DNA from: Lichina pygmaea
Taxonomy: Eukaryota; Ascomycota; Lichinomycetes; Lichinales; Lichinaceae
Length of the DNA stretch: 64,000 nucleotides
Assembly (NCBI GenBank): GCA_963422465.1
Contig: OY730170.1
Span: 2,046,001 to 2,110,000 of the forward strand
Reading direction: 5' to 3'
The position numbers and the translations under genes were made by a program. This document shows positions 37,991 to 50,078 of the stretch, piece by piece. Positions within the stretch are counted from its first letter, which is position 1, and each line of letters opens with the position of its first letter. A model generated the notes under the pieces. It did not search any database and had not been told where the DNA came from. It worked only from the letters and a program-made list of their open reading frames with translations.

Positions 37991-39495
37991 AGGGTAGGTA
38001 ACCTGCACAGTGGGTTGTTCACAAAGGGTCACCTGGTTCCTAGCAGTAATTGCACAATCCTGGGACCACTCCCCAAGACTGTACTTTCCTGGGCAGTCTT
38101 TTCCAACTAGACTCTAGGGAAATCTGGCTGTATTAACTCAAGCTGGAGACCACACCCCCTGCCTGAGCTTTCCTAGAGTTTTTCAACTCTACCAGCACTA
38201 GAGGCAAGCTCTAAACCATTTCTCTTATCCTGGGAGCCCTGATCTCCTTGATGCTAGATGTTTCTCTTGAGAGAAGTTCAAGCTGTTATCTGTCTGACTG
38301 GGAGTACTTGCTCAATCCTGGGACCACACCCCAAGACTGAGTGTTCCTAGGTAATTGGGGCCTGTCCCCAGTCTTTCAGAATCCCACTGGCCACTCTCTG
38401 CCTTGTTATAGATAGTCTGTTGGTTGTTGAAGTTGAAGATCGAAGATTCAGAGATCACAACTTTTGACAAACAAGCTGGGTTACCCAAAGTGATGGGTTT
38501 TCACCTTAAGGTTTTGGTGGTTCCCAACAGATACTCGCTTCGTTTCCAGAACTTCTGACAAAGTCCGGTGATTATCAGAAGTGATGGTCCTTGAACGTAG
38601 TGGTACTGGGAAGAGTTTGACTGAGAGCTAATTGAGTCACCGGTCGAGCTGCTGGTGCCCGTGGAGCGACGGGCCACCGGAGGTGTCGTGCAGGCACCCT
38701 GGACACCCCCGTGAAGTGACATCAGCAGAACAGAGGACTTCAACCAAACTGGTTATGAAAACCACCCAACAGATGTCTACCGTGTACGCTACGGCCCGAA
38801 GCCAGCCTTGCAACTGGTGGATGTGAAGTCTAGACACCCGACAGGGCACCTCTGGAGTAGACGAGAGGAGTTCCTATCGCACACCCCCCTTCTGGCAGAG
38901 TCTCCAGCAGCTGATGCATCGAGGATCTTGTTCTAGGAGGGGAGTGATGTCTGTACCACGGTGTTGTTAATCGAACAGGGACTACGTGTTAAAGAAGGCG
39001 AGCAGGTGGCACGAAGGGTTTCCGCTACTCCAGTACCTAAGGGCCGTGTGATAGTCAAAGTGCTGGCTTGATGGTTTTGCCTAAGGTCTTGCCACGGATT
39101 CTCTTCGGGCCACCTACAGACCGGGGCTAGGGCACTGGAGGTTCTCCAGTGGGCCACCACGTACATCCGGGGTCCCACAGGCGACAGCGGGCAGACGGAG
39201 ACTTCTCCCTACTTGGTTAGTGGGCTGGAAAGGCGGTCCTGCAGGTGCTGGCATGGCCTGCAGGGTCCGTAGAGCCTGCGAGGCATGGTCGGCCTCTGTA
39301 CGAGAGATCTACAGAGATAACACGAAACAGCGAGAGCTGCGGGGCGTGGCATATAATGGCAGTGACGGCAGTAGGGTCTGGGCCTACTACGAGACTGTCT
39401 ATATGGCCCGAGAGGACAGAAGCGCATGCCGGTCCGTACAGAGTGCAGGCTCAGGCTGCAAATGACGGGCTCAAGGAGCAAACTGCAGTTGGAGC

Positions 39496-41427
39496 GTGGG
39501 CTCCGGGCTGGCAACCCGGCGCTCCGAAGCAGGACCTAGGGGTGAGCGTACACGGCGGAGCGCAAAAGACCTCAGGACTGCGGGGAAGCGTGGCAGAGAC
39601 CCTGCACGGGATGTCGACTCTGCGCTATGCCTCGGCATAGCTCAACTGTGGTCTGACACTGCACACAAGTTCCAAACTCTAATGAAAAACTCAAATCTGG
39701 AGTTAGCTATTGCACCTTTTACACCCACAAGAGCTAGATCTCTTTCCCACAAACCCTGTTCACCTATTGATCTTTCCTTTATATCTTCTTCTCTTTCTAA
39801 CTCTCTAATCTTTTCTAAAATTGCTTTGCAGTTCTTTCATGGGTCTGACCACAGACCTGTGCTAACTAGCCTGGACCTGGACTCACCAAGAAAAACCTGG
39901 AAGCCAGAAAGGAACTGGAAAACACTGGACACAAACCTGGCAAAACAAGAGTGTAATAATTTGCAGCTGCCCTTCCACTTTCAAGATAAACATGAAGTGG
40001 ATGAGTACTTGGAATATCTTAACCACTTTCTCCAAGAAATAGCAGACAGATGCACAGAACTCCAGAAGCAATCTAGCCACTCAGTCCCCTGGTGGAACCA
40101 AGAGATCCAAACTAAAGTTAAGCAGGAAAGAAGAATAAGAAGACAAGTGCTCAGAGGACAGGCAAGCCAAGAAGAGCTAGAAGAAGCAACTAAGCTCAAG
40201 AAGAAAGCTGTCAGAGAAGGCAAACAGAACACCTTCAGAAAACAAGTTCATGAGCTAGCCAGTTCCTCAAAATTCTGGAAGCTTGCAAAGTGGGGAAAAT
40301 CAAAAGCTAACAAGACCCCTGATCTTCCTCTGGTCCCTGATCTGGAGACTCAAGAAGGACTAGCCAAAAGCTTTGAGGAGAAGACAAAATCTTTCTCAGC
40401 TCAATTCTTTCCAGAAGCACGTGTTCCAGAACCAAGTACAGAAAGTCACCAGAGTACCCCAGAGATCCAGCTTTCTCAGGAGGTTACCACTGAAGAAGTG
40501 AAGCAAATTCTGAACAAGAAGAAACCTTTTACAGCAGGAGGAAAAGACAAGCTGCCAAATGGATTTCTGAAAGCTCTGGGTCCCAAGTTCTGCCAAGCTA
40601 TAGCTGTTCTCACATCAACATGCTGGAGACTGGAATACTTTCCAGAGAAATTCAAGAATGCAAAAACAGTCTGTCTAAGAAAACCTGGCAAGGGAATCTA
40701 TAACCAAGCTAAAGCCTGGCGCCCTATAGCTCTGCTAAACACAACTGGCAAGCTGATGGAAGCTATTACAGCAGCCAGACTAAGCAAGGTAGCAGAAGAG
40801 GCTAAACTCTTGCCAGAAATCCAGATGGGGTTCAGGAAAGGCAGATCAACTGAATCAGCACTTTTCCTTCTAACTTCCCAAGTGGAAAAAGTCTGGAAAG
40901 AAGGCATGGTTGCATCTCTACTTTCTCTGGACATCTCAGGAGCATATGACAGAGTTCTTCCAGAGATTCTCCAAAAGATTCTGGAGAGAAAAGGAATCCC
41001 TCTCTGGCTAACTTCTTGGATCTTCTCTTTCTGTACCAGACGTACCACCACCCTAGTTTTTGATGACTCTGAGTCCTCTTCTATTCCTATTCACTGTGGA
41101 GTTCCCCAAGGTTCCCCTTTGTCTCCTATTCTTTTTCTATTCTATATTTCTGAACTTCATGAGACTGTACATTCTCCTACTAATGGTGTTTCTGCTCTGG
41201 GATTTGCAGATGATACAAATCTGCTTGCATTTGGACACTCTCTTAAAAGCAACCTTCTGAAGTTGAAGAATACACATCTTAAATGTCTATCTTGGGCTGC
41301 AAGACATGGAATGGTCTTCTCTCCTGAGAAATATGAAATACTTCATTTTTCCAGAAGAAGATCAGACAATCTGCAGCTCAAGCTTAGACTTGGGAATGTG
41401 ATTCTAAAACCAAAAGAAGAAGTGTGA
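39496..41427 (+). CDS. RepB-LINE fusion frame: partial endonuclease + RT, 643 aa
   Basis: About 52 residues from RepB (MGSGLATRRSEAGPRGERTR to GIAQLW) continue in frame into LINE-A ORF2 at SDTAHKFQTLMKNSNLE, in the second half of the endonuclease. The frame then passes through the linker and the whole RT core, with FADDTNLLAFG, and ends at a TGA after KPKEEV (41425-41427) where the intact copy has CGA. LINE sequence goes on in the same frame but with further stops at 41725 (TAA) and 42001 (TAG for Trp). The normal ORF2 stop is also lost, so the last piece reads on to 42564. The endonuclease is incomplete, so autonomy is unlikely. Confidence 0.65.
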   Translation: MGSGLATRRSEAGPRGERTRRSAKDLRTAGKRGRDPARDVDSALCLGIAQLWSDTAHKFQTLMKNSNLELAIAPFTPTRARSLSHKPCSPIDLSFISSSLSNSLIFSKIALQFFHGSDHRPVLTSLDLDSPRKTWKPERNWKTLDTNLAKQECNNLQLPFHFQDKHEVDEYLEYLNHFLQEIADRCTELQKQSSHSVPWWNQEIQTKVKQERRIRRQVLRGQASQEELEEATKLKKKAVREGKQNTFRKQVHELASSSKFWKLAKWGKSKANKTPDLPLVPDLETQEGLAKSFEEKTKSFSAQFFPEARVPEPSTESHQSTPEIQLSQEVTTEEVKQILNKKKPFTAGGKDKLPNGFLKALGPKFCQAIAVLTSTCWRLEYFPEKFKNAKTVCLRKPGKGIYNQAKAWRPIALLNTTGKLMEAITAARLSKVAEEAKLLPEIQMGFRKGRSTESALFLLTSQVEKVWKEGMVASLLSLDISGAYDRVLPEILQKILERKGIPLWLTSWIFSFCTRRTTTLVFDDSESSSIPIHCGVPQGSPLSPILFLFYISELHETVHSPTNGVSALGFADDTNLLAFGHSLKSNLLKLKNTHLKCLSWAARHGMVFSPEKYEILHFSRRRSDNLQLKLRLGNVILKPKEEV

Positions 41428-43291
41428 GTATTGGGAGTGTACCTGGATGCCAAACTCCACTGGCACAAACACCAGAGGATTATTCTTCAAAAAGCACAGA
41501 AAGCACTATCTTCTCTTTCTAGAACCTCTTACTCCACCTGGGGCTTTCCAGTTGTCACAGCACGCCTTGTGTACACTGCAATACTCAGATCTGTACTGAG
41601 CTATGCAGTGGGAATTTGGTTCAACCCACTCAGAAAATCCTCTAATATTTCCTCTCTTATCATATTCCAAAACAAATGTCTGAGACTTATTGGGGGTGCT
41701 TTCAAAGCCACTCCTTCTTTTCTATAAGAGAGTGAGCTTTTTCTTTTACCTCTAGATCTTTATTTTAAATTTTGCACAGCTTGTTTTCTATCTTCTATCC
41801 AAACGTCCTCTCTGAAAGACTTTCTTGACAGTACCTTTTCTACTATTTCTTCCTATACTTCTTCACTGAGGAAATCTTTAAAGAAATCCTCAACTATCTC
41901 TCCTAATTGGAAGTTCACTTGGTTAAGTCAAATAACTACTAACCAGGCTAGTTCAAAGAAAGAACTACAAATACTCTTTGCTAAAGAGTGGGAAAACCAA
42001 TAGAAGAAGAAGAAAAGAACAGGCTATACTGGATGGCAGGTGTTTTGCCAAAAACCTCACTGCAACAACCTAAAGCTCTACAAAGAGCTACAGAAAGCTG
42101 AGGCAAGTCTACTACTGCAAACCAGAACTGGGAGAATTAGTCTACCAAGTTTCCTTTTCAGAGCTGGAGTCCCTGACTTTCCTATCCCCCTATGCATGTG
42201 TGGTCAAGCAGAAGAGACAGTAAAGTATATTACCTCTTCATGCTCTCTCTACTCAAGTCAAAGACAACATGCTCTTTTTAACCCCCAAGATTTCACTACT
42301 ATTATTTCAAACCCAGAGCTTCTACAGAAGTTTCTGTACTGGTTTATGTCTTTGAAAAGACTAAACCAATTTAATCTGGCTTTCAAACTTCACTATTCAC
42401 ACTCCAACATTGAGAAGTTTTTCCTACCAGACACTACAAGATTTCCTTTTGCTACACTTTCTAGTCACCTCCCTGTCTTCAGTTTTTATTCCTTTAAAGA
42501 TTTTCTGAAGAAGTTCACTATTAGCTGGAAGATCTGCATGGCTGTAAAGCTACAAACAGTGTAAGAATCAAATCAAATCAAAAAAAATAGATTTCCAGCT
42601 GTCGACCCAACTCTTCCCAGTACCACATCGTCAAAGGACCATCACTTTTGACAATCAGCGAAATTTGTCATAAGTCCTGGCAACCAGTCGCGAAGCTTGC
42701 TGAAACCACCCACTTCCCAAGGGTGAAAACCCATCACTTTTCTGAATCAGCCCTATTGGTCAAAAGTTGTGATCCCAGAACTCACGTCTTCTTGCTTCAA
42801 CTACCAACCACCCAGCCACAACAAGAGTGAGAGGGACCAGAGGTAACCTGAAGGACTGGGCAAAGCCCTACCTACCTTGGAACAATCAGCCCTGAGACCA
42901 AAACTCAGGATTAAGCCAGTACTCCCAGTCTATCAGAGATAAAACACCAAACCTCTCCTAAAAGTGAGAAACATCCACCAACAAGGAGATCAGAGCTCCC
43001 AGGATAAGAGGAATAGTTTAGAGCTTGCCTCTAGTGCTGGTAGAGTTGAAAAACTCTAGGAAAGCTCAGGCAGGGGGTGTGGTCTCTAGCTTGAGTTAAT
43101 ACAACCAGATTTCCCTAGAGTCTAGTTGGAAAAGACTGCCCAGAAAAGTACAGTCTTGGGGAGTGGTCCCAGGATTGTGCAACTACTGCTAGGAACCAGG
43201 TGACCCTTTGCGAACAACTGGAAGAAGCCTCCAAAAGAGTCTCACCAATCTCAGCCAAAAAGAACTACTGGAAGATATCTAAAATCATATA

Positions 43292-44692
43292 ATGTTAAAG
43301 AAAAAACCAGAGAAAGAGAAAGAAAACCAGTCTTCTCCAAGCTCCCAGCAACCCCCAGTGGCCAACTCCCTGACAGACCAATCCCAGACTCAAGAAAAAG
43401 AAGAAGAGAAGGGGCTGACACTTCCCCAGCTAGTGGAAGAATAGCTTATCCACACAAAAGCTCCCCAACACATCAAAAAAGCATGGGATAGTATTCTGTC
43501 CAAAGTGGCAGAAGCTCTGGACAAAGATGTCCCCACTCACTCACCTAACTCCCAGAGTCTCCACAAGATACTTGAGAGACTGGACAGTATTGAGAAACAA
43601 GTCCAAAAACAAAACACCAAGCCAACATATGCTCAGGCAGCCCAGAAAACAATAGGACAGGAAATCCCTGTTCCAACCAGAATCTACAGTGAAATCACTA
43701 TCAGACCTGGAACTCAGACTGGCCAGCTAGCAAACAGAACACCAGCCCAGCTTATGGAAGCTCTCAAGAAGAAAACACCACTCTCCTGCCAAAAAGAAAT
43801 AAGAGCAGCCAGAAAACTACCCTCAGGAGATATTATAATCTCTCTGGAAACTCCTCAAGCCAAGACTCAGCTAGAGGAAAACAAGGACTGGATTCCAGCT
43901 GTCTTTACAGCAGAGTCCAAGATATCACCCAGAATCTTTCCAGTGCTAGTCCATGGGGTGCAGACAAAAGACTTCAAGCCAGAGAACCTGGAGAAAACAA
44001 AAAAGGCAATCTTCTCCCAAAACTCTGGGATGGAAAGTAAGGTCAACATCCTAAGAACCTACTAGTCCAGAAAAGCCAAACTACTCCAGAAGCCAGTCAC
44101 ATCTCTACATCTGGATCTAGCCACCCCAGAGCAAGCAAACCTCCTAATTGAGAAAGGAGTAGTTCTAGGATACACTCTACATGAAGTAGAACCAGCCCTG
44201 CTAGCAACATCAGTCACCCAGTGCTACAAATATGCTAGGTTTGGACACCAAGCACACACTTGCCAAGCCCAAGCCCAGTGCACAGCCTGTGGAGGAAAGC
44301 ATGCCAGAAGAGACTGCCAGACTTCTCCAGAAACTCTAACACCAAAATGTGCAAACTGCAAGGGAAACCACCCAGCCTGGTCAAAGTCGTGCCAGAAAAA
44401 ACAGGAAGCAATCCAGAAAGCAAGAGAGGCATGGCTAGCAAGACCAGGGAGGTACACAACAGCTCCCAGACTAGCTCTACCTCAGACTCCCTCAACACAA
44501 GAAAAAGGGCCAAGTCTACAAGACAGACGAGAAGCTAAGAAAAGAAAACAAGAGGAAGTACTAAGAGCATGCTCAAGCTCAAGACTGAACACTCAGCTCC
44601 CCACTTTCCCACTTGCACAGAACTCAGAGTTCCAAATCAACATACCCAGAAACAAAGCTACTGAGATCTTGGAAGACTCTAGCCAAGATTAA
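43292..44692 (+). pseudogene. LINE-B ORF1, 466 codons with two in-frame stops
   Basis: It begins MLKKKPEKEKENQ, then a helical PTYAQAAQKTIGQE region, RAARKLPSGDIIIS and FPVLVHGVQTKDF, and ends SSQD. Two TAG codons break it: one at 43442-43444 and one at 44063-44065 (in place of the Trp of LINE-A AYWSKKA). The first zinc knuckle has lost its second Cys (CYKYARFGHQAHTC); the others persist (CTACGGKHARRDC, CANCKGNHPAWSKSC). It is the same length as LINE-A ORF1 after the start is adjusted, so the two families share one architecture. Confidence 0.85.
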
Positions 44693-47600
44693 TAAGTTAC
44701 TCCACACTTAACCTTGTCCAGTACAATGTCCAGAAAAGCCAGATATGCCAAGAACTTCTACTGGCAAACTCTAGACTACAGGAAGTGGACATCATCACTC
44801 TGCAAGAACCCTGGAAAAACCCCCACCAAGAATCAAGCATCTCTACAACATTCTCAGCCTTCTACCCTTTACAAAGCCAGGAGCTAGGAAGAACACTTGT
44901 TCTTGTTAACAGAAGAATTTTGCAGTCATCTATAAGCCTAATTTTCTGGAGTAAAGATCTAGTCTCCTTGGAGATAAGAGTTCAAACAAAGTCATTCTGG
45001 ATCCACAACCTCTATTTCATACCAACAAGCCAAAGGAACTATAGAGAGTCAGCTCAGACTCTTCTAGACCTACTGGAACAAGCTATCCAAAAAGAGGGTG
45101 AACATATTCTCCTGACAGACTCAAATCTCCACTACCCAAGTTGGTCAAAGTCAAGCCAGCTATACTCAGAACTGGCCTTATCCTTCAAGAACCTAACAGA
45201 CAAATGGGGACTAGAGCTGCCAATAGCTCCCTACACACCAACAAGAGCAAGTACTCTTCTAGAACCACCTTCATCAGCAATTGATCTTTCTTTTATTTCA
45301 AGTTCTTTACTTAATTCTCTTATTTACTCACAAATTAACATGAGATTCCACACAGGGTCAGACCACAGACCAGTGCACACAATTCTCAGTCTGGAGACTC
45401 CAAGAAAAACCAGAACAGACAAAAAGAACTGGAGAACTCTGGATGCTAGTCAAGCAAGACAAGAAGCTGATAACCTACCACCTATTCTATCTCTAACCAG
45501 CAAGAAAGAAGTGGATGATTACCTGGAAAGACTGGACAAAACTCTCCAAGAAATTGCAAACAAGACAACCCAACCTTGCAAAGAGTCCAGGTATGCAGTA
45601 CCATGGTGGAACCAGGAAATTAAAGAAATAATCCAGGAGGAAAGAAAATTAAGAAGAAAAGTACTCCAAGGCCAAGAGGAAACCACCAGACTAGAGGAGA
45701 TAACTAAAAAGAAAAAGAGTCTGATCAGACAGGCCAAAAGAAAGACATTCAGAAAACATCTCCACCAGCTAGCAGAAATCCAGGACTACTGGAGAATTGC
45801 CAAATAGGGAAAAGAAAAAGCTGGCAAAGTTCCTGACCTACCAATAGTCCCAGAACTTATAGGACAACAAGGACAGCTGGCAAAGTGTTTTGAAGAGAAA
45901 ACAGAAGCTTTCAGGACTCAATTCTTCCATCTTCCCCTACAGCCAGAGCCAGAGGAACAGGACCTGCCAGAAGAAACCCAGGAATGGCAACTATCCCAAG
46001 AAGTCTCCAAGGAAGAAGTACAAGAGGTTCTAAAGAAGAAAAAACCTCTCTCAGCACCAGGCCAAGATACTCTACCAAATGGATTTCTAAGAGTACTGGG
46101 AGACCCTTTCAACAAAAGAATTGCTAAGGTTTTGGAGACTTGCTGGAGACTGGAATACTTTCCAGACAGGTACAAGTCAGCCAAGATAATCTGCCTAAGG
46201 AAACCTGGCAAGAGATCCTACTGTCAAGCAAAAGCATAGTGCCCTATAGCTCTCCTGAATACAATTGGGAAGCTAATGGAAGCTATTGCAGCTGCAAGAC
46301 TAAGTGAACTAGCTGAGAAAGAAAATCTCTTGCCAGAAATCCAGATGGGATTCAGAAAAGGAAGATCGACAGAATCAGCACTTTTTCTTCTGACCTCCCG
46401 GGTAGAAAAGATCTGGAAAGAAGGAATAGTTGCTAGTCTTCTCTCTCTAGACATCTCTGGAGCCTATGACAGAGTCTTGCCAGAAGTTCTCAGAAAGATC
46501 CTGATTAAGAGAAAGATTCCTAAGTGGTTTGTATCCTGGATCTTTTCCTTCACTACTTCACGTACTACCTCTCTGGTGTTTGATGACTCAGAATCCCCCC
46601 AGTTCCCTATACACTGTGGAGTCCCTCAAGGATCACCTTTCTCTCCTATTCTATTTCTTTTCTATATCTCAGAACTGCACAATACTGTACACACCCCTGA
46701 GAAAAGAGTTTCAGCACTTGGTTTTGCAGATGACACTAATCTTCTTGCATTCTCCTCTTCCTTGAAAAGCAACCTTCTCAAGTTGAAGTCCACACATTCC
46801 AAATGTCAGGACTGGGCAAGAAAACATGGTATGAAGTTTGCAACTGAAAAGTATAAACTTCTCTATTTTTCTAGAAGAAGAAAAGACAATCTTCAGCTCA
46901 GTCTAAGACTTGGAGAAGTGGTACTTCAACCAAAAGAAGAAGTGCGCATCTCGGGACTTTACTTTGACTGAAAACTTGTCTGGAAAAAACACCAAAAAAT
47001 CATGTCACAGAAAGCTTCCAAATATTTCTCAGCTTTATCCAGAACAACCTACTCTACTTGGGGACTACCAGTCCTAACAGCACGTCATGTCTACACTGCT
47101 ATACTAAGATCTCTTCTTAGTTATGCAGTAGGAGTCTGGTTCAATCTCCAAAAGAAACTCTCTAATACTATTTCATTATCTACTTTCCAAAATAAATGTT
47201 TAAGAACTATAGGAAGTGTCTTTAAAGCCACTCCTATTTTCCTACTTGAATCAGAACTATTTCTACCCCCTCTAGACTTATACTTCAAGCTGAGAACAGC
47301 ATGTTTTCTTTCATCTTTCTATTCAAACACACTACCCAACTCTCCTTCTACACTCCTCCACAAACTACACAGTCAAATTTCTCTCTATGTTTCTTCTCTC
47401 AGAACTACACCAAAGTCTCTGACAACTATTTCTCTAAACTGGAGAACAGTCTGGCTGGAACAACTAACCACTAACCAAGACTTCTCAAAGAAAAGTCTAC
47501 AGGAGGTTTTCCACAAAGAATAGGAAGCCAGATGGCAGTTAAGCAGAGGAAATTGTTCTGCTATTTGGGACATGTTCACCAGAAGGCCACAGAAGAAAAA

Positions 47601-47931
47601 CCTCAATATCTTCAAAGATTTGAGAAAAGCTGAGTCTAGTCTATTTCTTCAAATTCTGTCAGCAAGAATAGGACTGGCCAGTTTTCTTTTCAGAGCAAAT
47701 GTTCCAGACTTTAACTCCCCTCTATGCACATGTGGTTTTGGAGAAGAAACAGCCCAACACATCACTTTTTTCTGTAACAAATTATCAAACCAAAGATAAC
47801 AAGTCCAATTCCCTCTATAAGATTTCCTATCTATCTTATTCTCCTCCAAGCTACTTCCTAAACTTCTTTTCTGGTTTATGTCTTTGAAAAGACTTGACCA
47901 GTTCAACCTAGCCCACCAACTCTCTTTCTAA
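44692..47931 (+). pseudogene. LINE-B ORF2, 1080 codons in one frame with about six stops
   Basis: The expected start codon reads ATA at 44692, overlapping the ORF1 stop TAA. The endonuclease is nearly intact (VQYNVQKSQ, TLQEPWKNP, LLTDSNLHYPSWSK, TGSDHRPVHT). Stops lie after WRIAK (45806, Trp to TAG), in the KAWRPIA motif (46237, with Arg to Cys beside it), after LYFD (46969), at 47521 (Trp), 47797 and 47818. RT motifs DISGAYDRV, CGVPQGSPFSP and FADDTNLLAFSS are still present, as is the C-terminal CTCGFGEETAQHITFFC. The stops are mostly TAG or TAA in place of Trp or Gln codons, the signature of C-to-T mutation. Confidence 0.85.
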
Positions 47932-48139
47932 GCTCTACCAAGTCAACTGTTTGTTTTAACAAATAGCTACATGTACAAATTTCCTTAGCTACTGCATATT
48001 CCACAAGATTTTCTCTAGTCTCTCCCAAGCTCCAGTTTTTATTTCTCCAAAGGTTTTCTGGAGAAACAAACATGTATCTAGAAGTTCTGTATAGCTCTAC
48101 AGCTAAATCAGTGTAAGAATAAAATAAAATAAAATAAAA

Positions 48140-48394
48140 TCACCAGACTATATAGTGCTCAGTCTGTGAGCTCAGTGAGCTCTGCTCACTTTCCTTACTG
48201 CTTATGCATGCTGCAGCAAGCTGGGTGAGCTTTGCTCACTCTGCTCACACATATGTGTGCTGCGGCAAGCAACCCCTGGTCAGTCTCGCCAGTCACATGA
48301 CTGCTTCCTGTGTTATGCTGTCTGGTACTTCTGTCCAGTATCCTGTCTACTGCTTTCTGTGAGTATAAAGACTGTGTTCCTCCTGGGTTGTAAC
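48140..48394 (-). repeat. G2 3' LTR, partial
   Basis: About 255 bp of the U3 side are present: on the minus strand it begins TGTTACAACCCAGG (48394) and runs to the TATA-like ACTATATAGT, where LINE-B now abuts. It is of the GTGAGCAAAGTGAGCAGAG U3 type seen in G1. A purine tract lies just beyond 48394. Confidence 0.8.
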
Positions 48395-48561
48395 ACTATC
48401 CTCCTCTCCATCTTTCATCATCTTGATAAAACTTGGTCATGTCTCCAAAGTCATGTACAACTATTAGCTGAACTCAGCTTGCTGCTCAAATCCACAATCA
48501 GGATTTTGTTTTGTGTACGCCCTGTGATTTTTGTGTTTTCCGTGGTTGTCTGTGCTTCCAG

Positions 48562-48900
48562 ATGCCAGGAGAAGATGATAAGTTGAAATTTGCTGTGTGC
48601 ACTCAGTGCAGGAGGTCTTGTGTCTCTGTGTCCTGGGAATCCCTGAACATATCCCAGGACAACCTTTGTGAGGATGTGGCTGCTGAAGAAGCAACATGCG
48701 ACACACTCTTCGAACAACTTGCTGTAGTGCAAGTTTGTTTGTCTTGGAAGTGAAAGGTGTTGGAAGGTGCTGAGGTCTGTACAAGGCAGAAGCTTCAGTG
48801 TCTGGTGAAAGAGATGGAGTCAGATAGCGAGGATTCGACTTGATCAGTTATTGACACATCCCTCCTGCATGCGGAGCTGTTTAGTCCTACTCCTGCCAAA
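48562..48900 (+). other. Antisense small frame of G2
   Basis: It is the counterpart of the G1 antisense frame: MPGEDDKLKFAVCTQC, then SVSWESLN and an acidic helical stretch, placed between the 3' LTR and the chromodomain and read opposite to pol. It overlaps the antisense of the chromodomain end. Fossil; coding status unproven. Confidence 0.5.
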
Positions 48901-49629
48901 ACTGTCGCAGAAGAAGCTGGCAGTTCACAAGGTTCTTGAGTGGTTCCCAGGTATTCTCCAAGTCTGGGTATTCTTTCCACTTGACAAGGTATGGCTGACT
49001 TTTTCTAGCCAGGATCTGTTCAACTTCAAACTCTTGTTCTTCTTCAGGTTGGTAATGAAATATCTCCTGCAAGGGTGTGCTCTGGTCAGCTAGTTCAATC
49101 ATTGATATATGAAAGTTTGGATAGACTCTGGTATCCCTTGGTAGTCGTATCTTGATGTTAACTGGTCCTGTTTTCTCTTTGACTGAAAATAGTCTGACCT
49201 TGATATTGTCAAGTTTCTTTGTTTTTGGCTTTTTTGTTTTCCAATTTTTTGTGAGGAGGTAGACTTTATCCCCCTTCTTTAGCTGAGGTGCTATTTTTGA
49301 TTTTTTGTCTATTTGACACTGTATTTTTTCTGAGGTCTCTTGAAGGTAGTGCCTTATCATTGTGTGTGTTTGTCACAGGAGCTTGTTATGTCAGAGTCCT
49401 TTCTCTGTGTTCAGTGAAGCTCTGCTTGGCATTCTGATGTTTGCATATCATCTAAAATTAGCAAAGAATAGTGATTCCTTTGTTGAATCTGATCTGTGCT
49501 GGTTGATTGCCAGCTGTGCCACCAGTAATAACTGTACCCAATTGCTGTGGGTCTGGTTGATGTAATGCCACAAGTAAGTCTCCAGGACTTGGTTTGCTTG
49601 CTCTGTCTGGCTGTCTGTCTGTGGGTGAT

Positions 49630-50078
49630 TTTTGATTTTGATTTTGATTTTGATTTGATTGTTACACTGATTTGGCTGTTAAGCCATGCAGAACTTCTTG
49701 AAGGATTTTTGTCTCTGGTAGACTTGACTTGGGGACCTCACGTATTTACTGTACACCCTGTGGTTTGTAGTGTACATACTGTGGGAAAACCCCAAACCCT
49801 GTAGGGGAAATAGGAAAACCACAGTAATAAGGGTTTTGTGGATCTTGACAGATATTGGGTGAGCTATTTCTTGGGGGTTTTCATACATCTTGCGAGGAGT
49901 ACATCTTAGACAAGTTCTATGAATCTCGGGGGTTTTTGTGGCAGAATGTGGGGTGGGTCAGATTTGAACTGATGACTAGTTTAGTCAGGTTCTCCAGGCC
50001 TGACACCACTAGTTCTGGGTCATGGGTGCCACGTAGTGGGAAACTCTCACCAGCTTCCCACTACACCATGCCACCCCC
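49630..50078 (-). mobile_element. SINE copy 4, in G2 integrase region
   Basis: Minus-strand SINE of 449 bp with an extended AATCA-type tail at the left. The 11-bp duplication CTGTGGGTGAT is at 49619-49629 and 50079-50089. Head features are as in copy 1. Confidence 0.92.

Larger units (their letters stand above)
33177..38622 (-). mobile_element. Full-length LINE-A with both ORFs intact (5446 bp)
   Basis: A complete Tad-like LINE is inserted in RepB with an 11-bp duplication GAGAGCTAATT (33166-33176 and 38623-38633). On the minus strand it comprises a 5' UTR of about 630 bp, ORF1, an ATGA overlap, ORF2, a 3' UTR of about 150 bp and a short AATCA-repeat tail. No stop or frameshift interrupts either ORF, unlike almost every neighbour. 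It is the best candidate in the window for a recently active autonomous element that could drive the truncated LINEs, the chimeras and perhaps the SINEs. Confidence 0.95.
33070..42580 (+). mobile_element. Chimeric element delta: RepB + long LINE-A, split by a full-length LINE-A
   Basis: RepB is in two pieces, 33070-33176 and 38623-39652, separated by the minus-strand LINE-A. It ends CTCAACTGTGG and joins LINE-A ORF2 in the endonuclease domain (TCTGACACTGCACAC, 39653). This is the longest LINE half among the chimeras; it continues to the LINE 3' UTR and AATCA-type tail at about 42580. Right and left flanks do not show a matching duplication, so one side was altered later. RepB here is the most CpG-rich copy and may be closest to the source. 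Confidence 0.82.
42581..48139 (+). mobile_element. LINE-B, nearly full length, decayed
   Basis: A 5.56-kb Tad-like LINE: 5' UTR about 42589-43291 (with GACCATCACTTTTGACAATC, the mirror of the LINE-A 5' UTR motif), ORF1 43292-44692, ORF2 44692-47931, and 3' UTR ending TCAGTGTAAGAATAAAATA with AAATA repeats at 48117-48139. Both frames can be followed without frameshift; damage is nonsense changes only. It abuts the chimera delta tail on the left and a partial G2 LTR on the right. No target duplication joins the two sides, so a rearrangement probably removed one flank. Confidence 0.88.
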
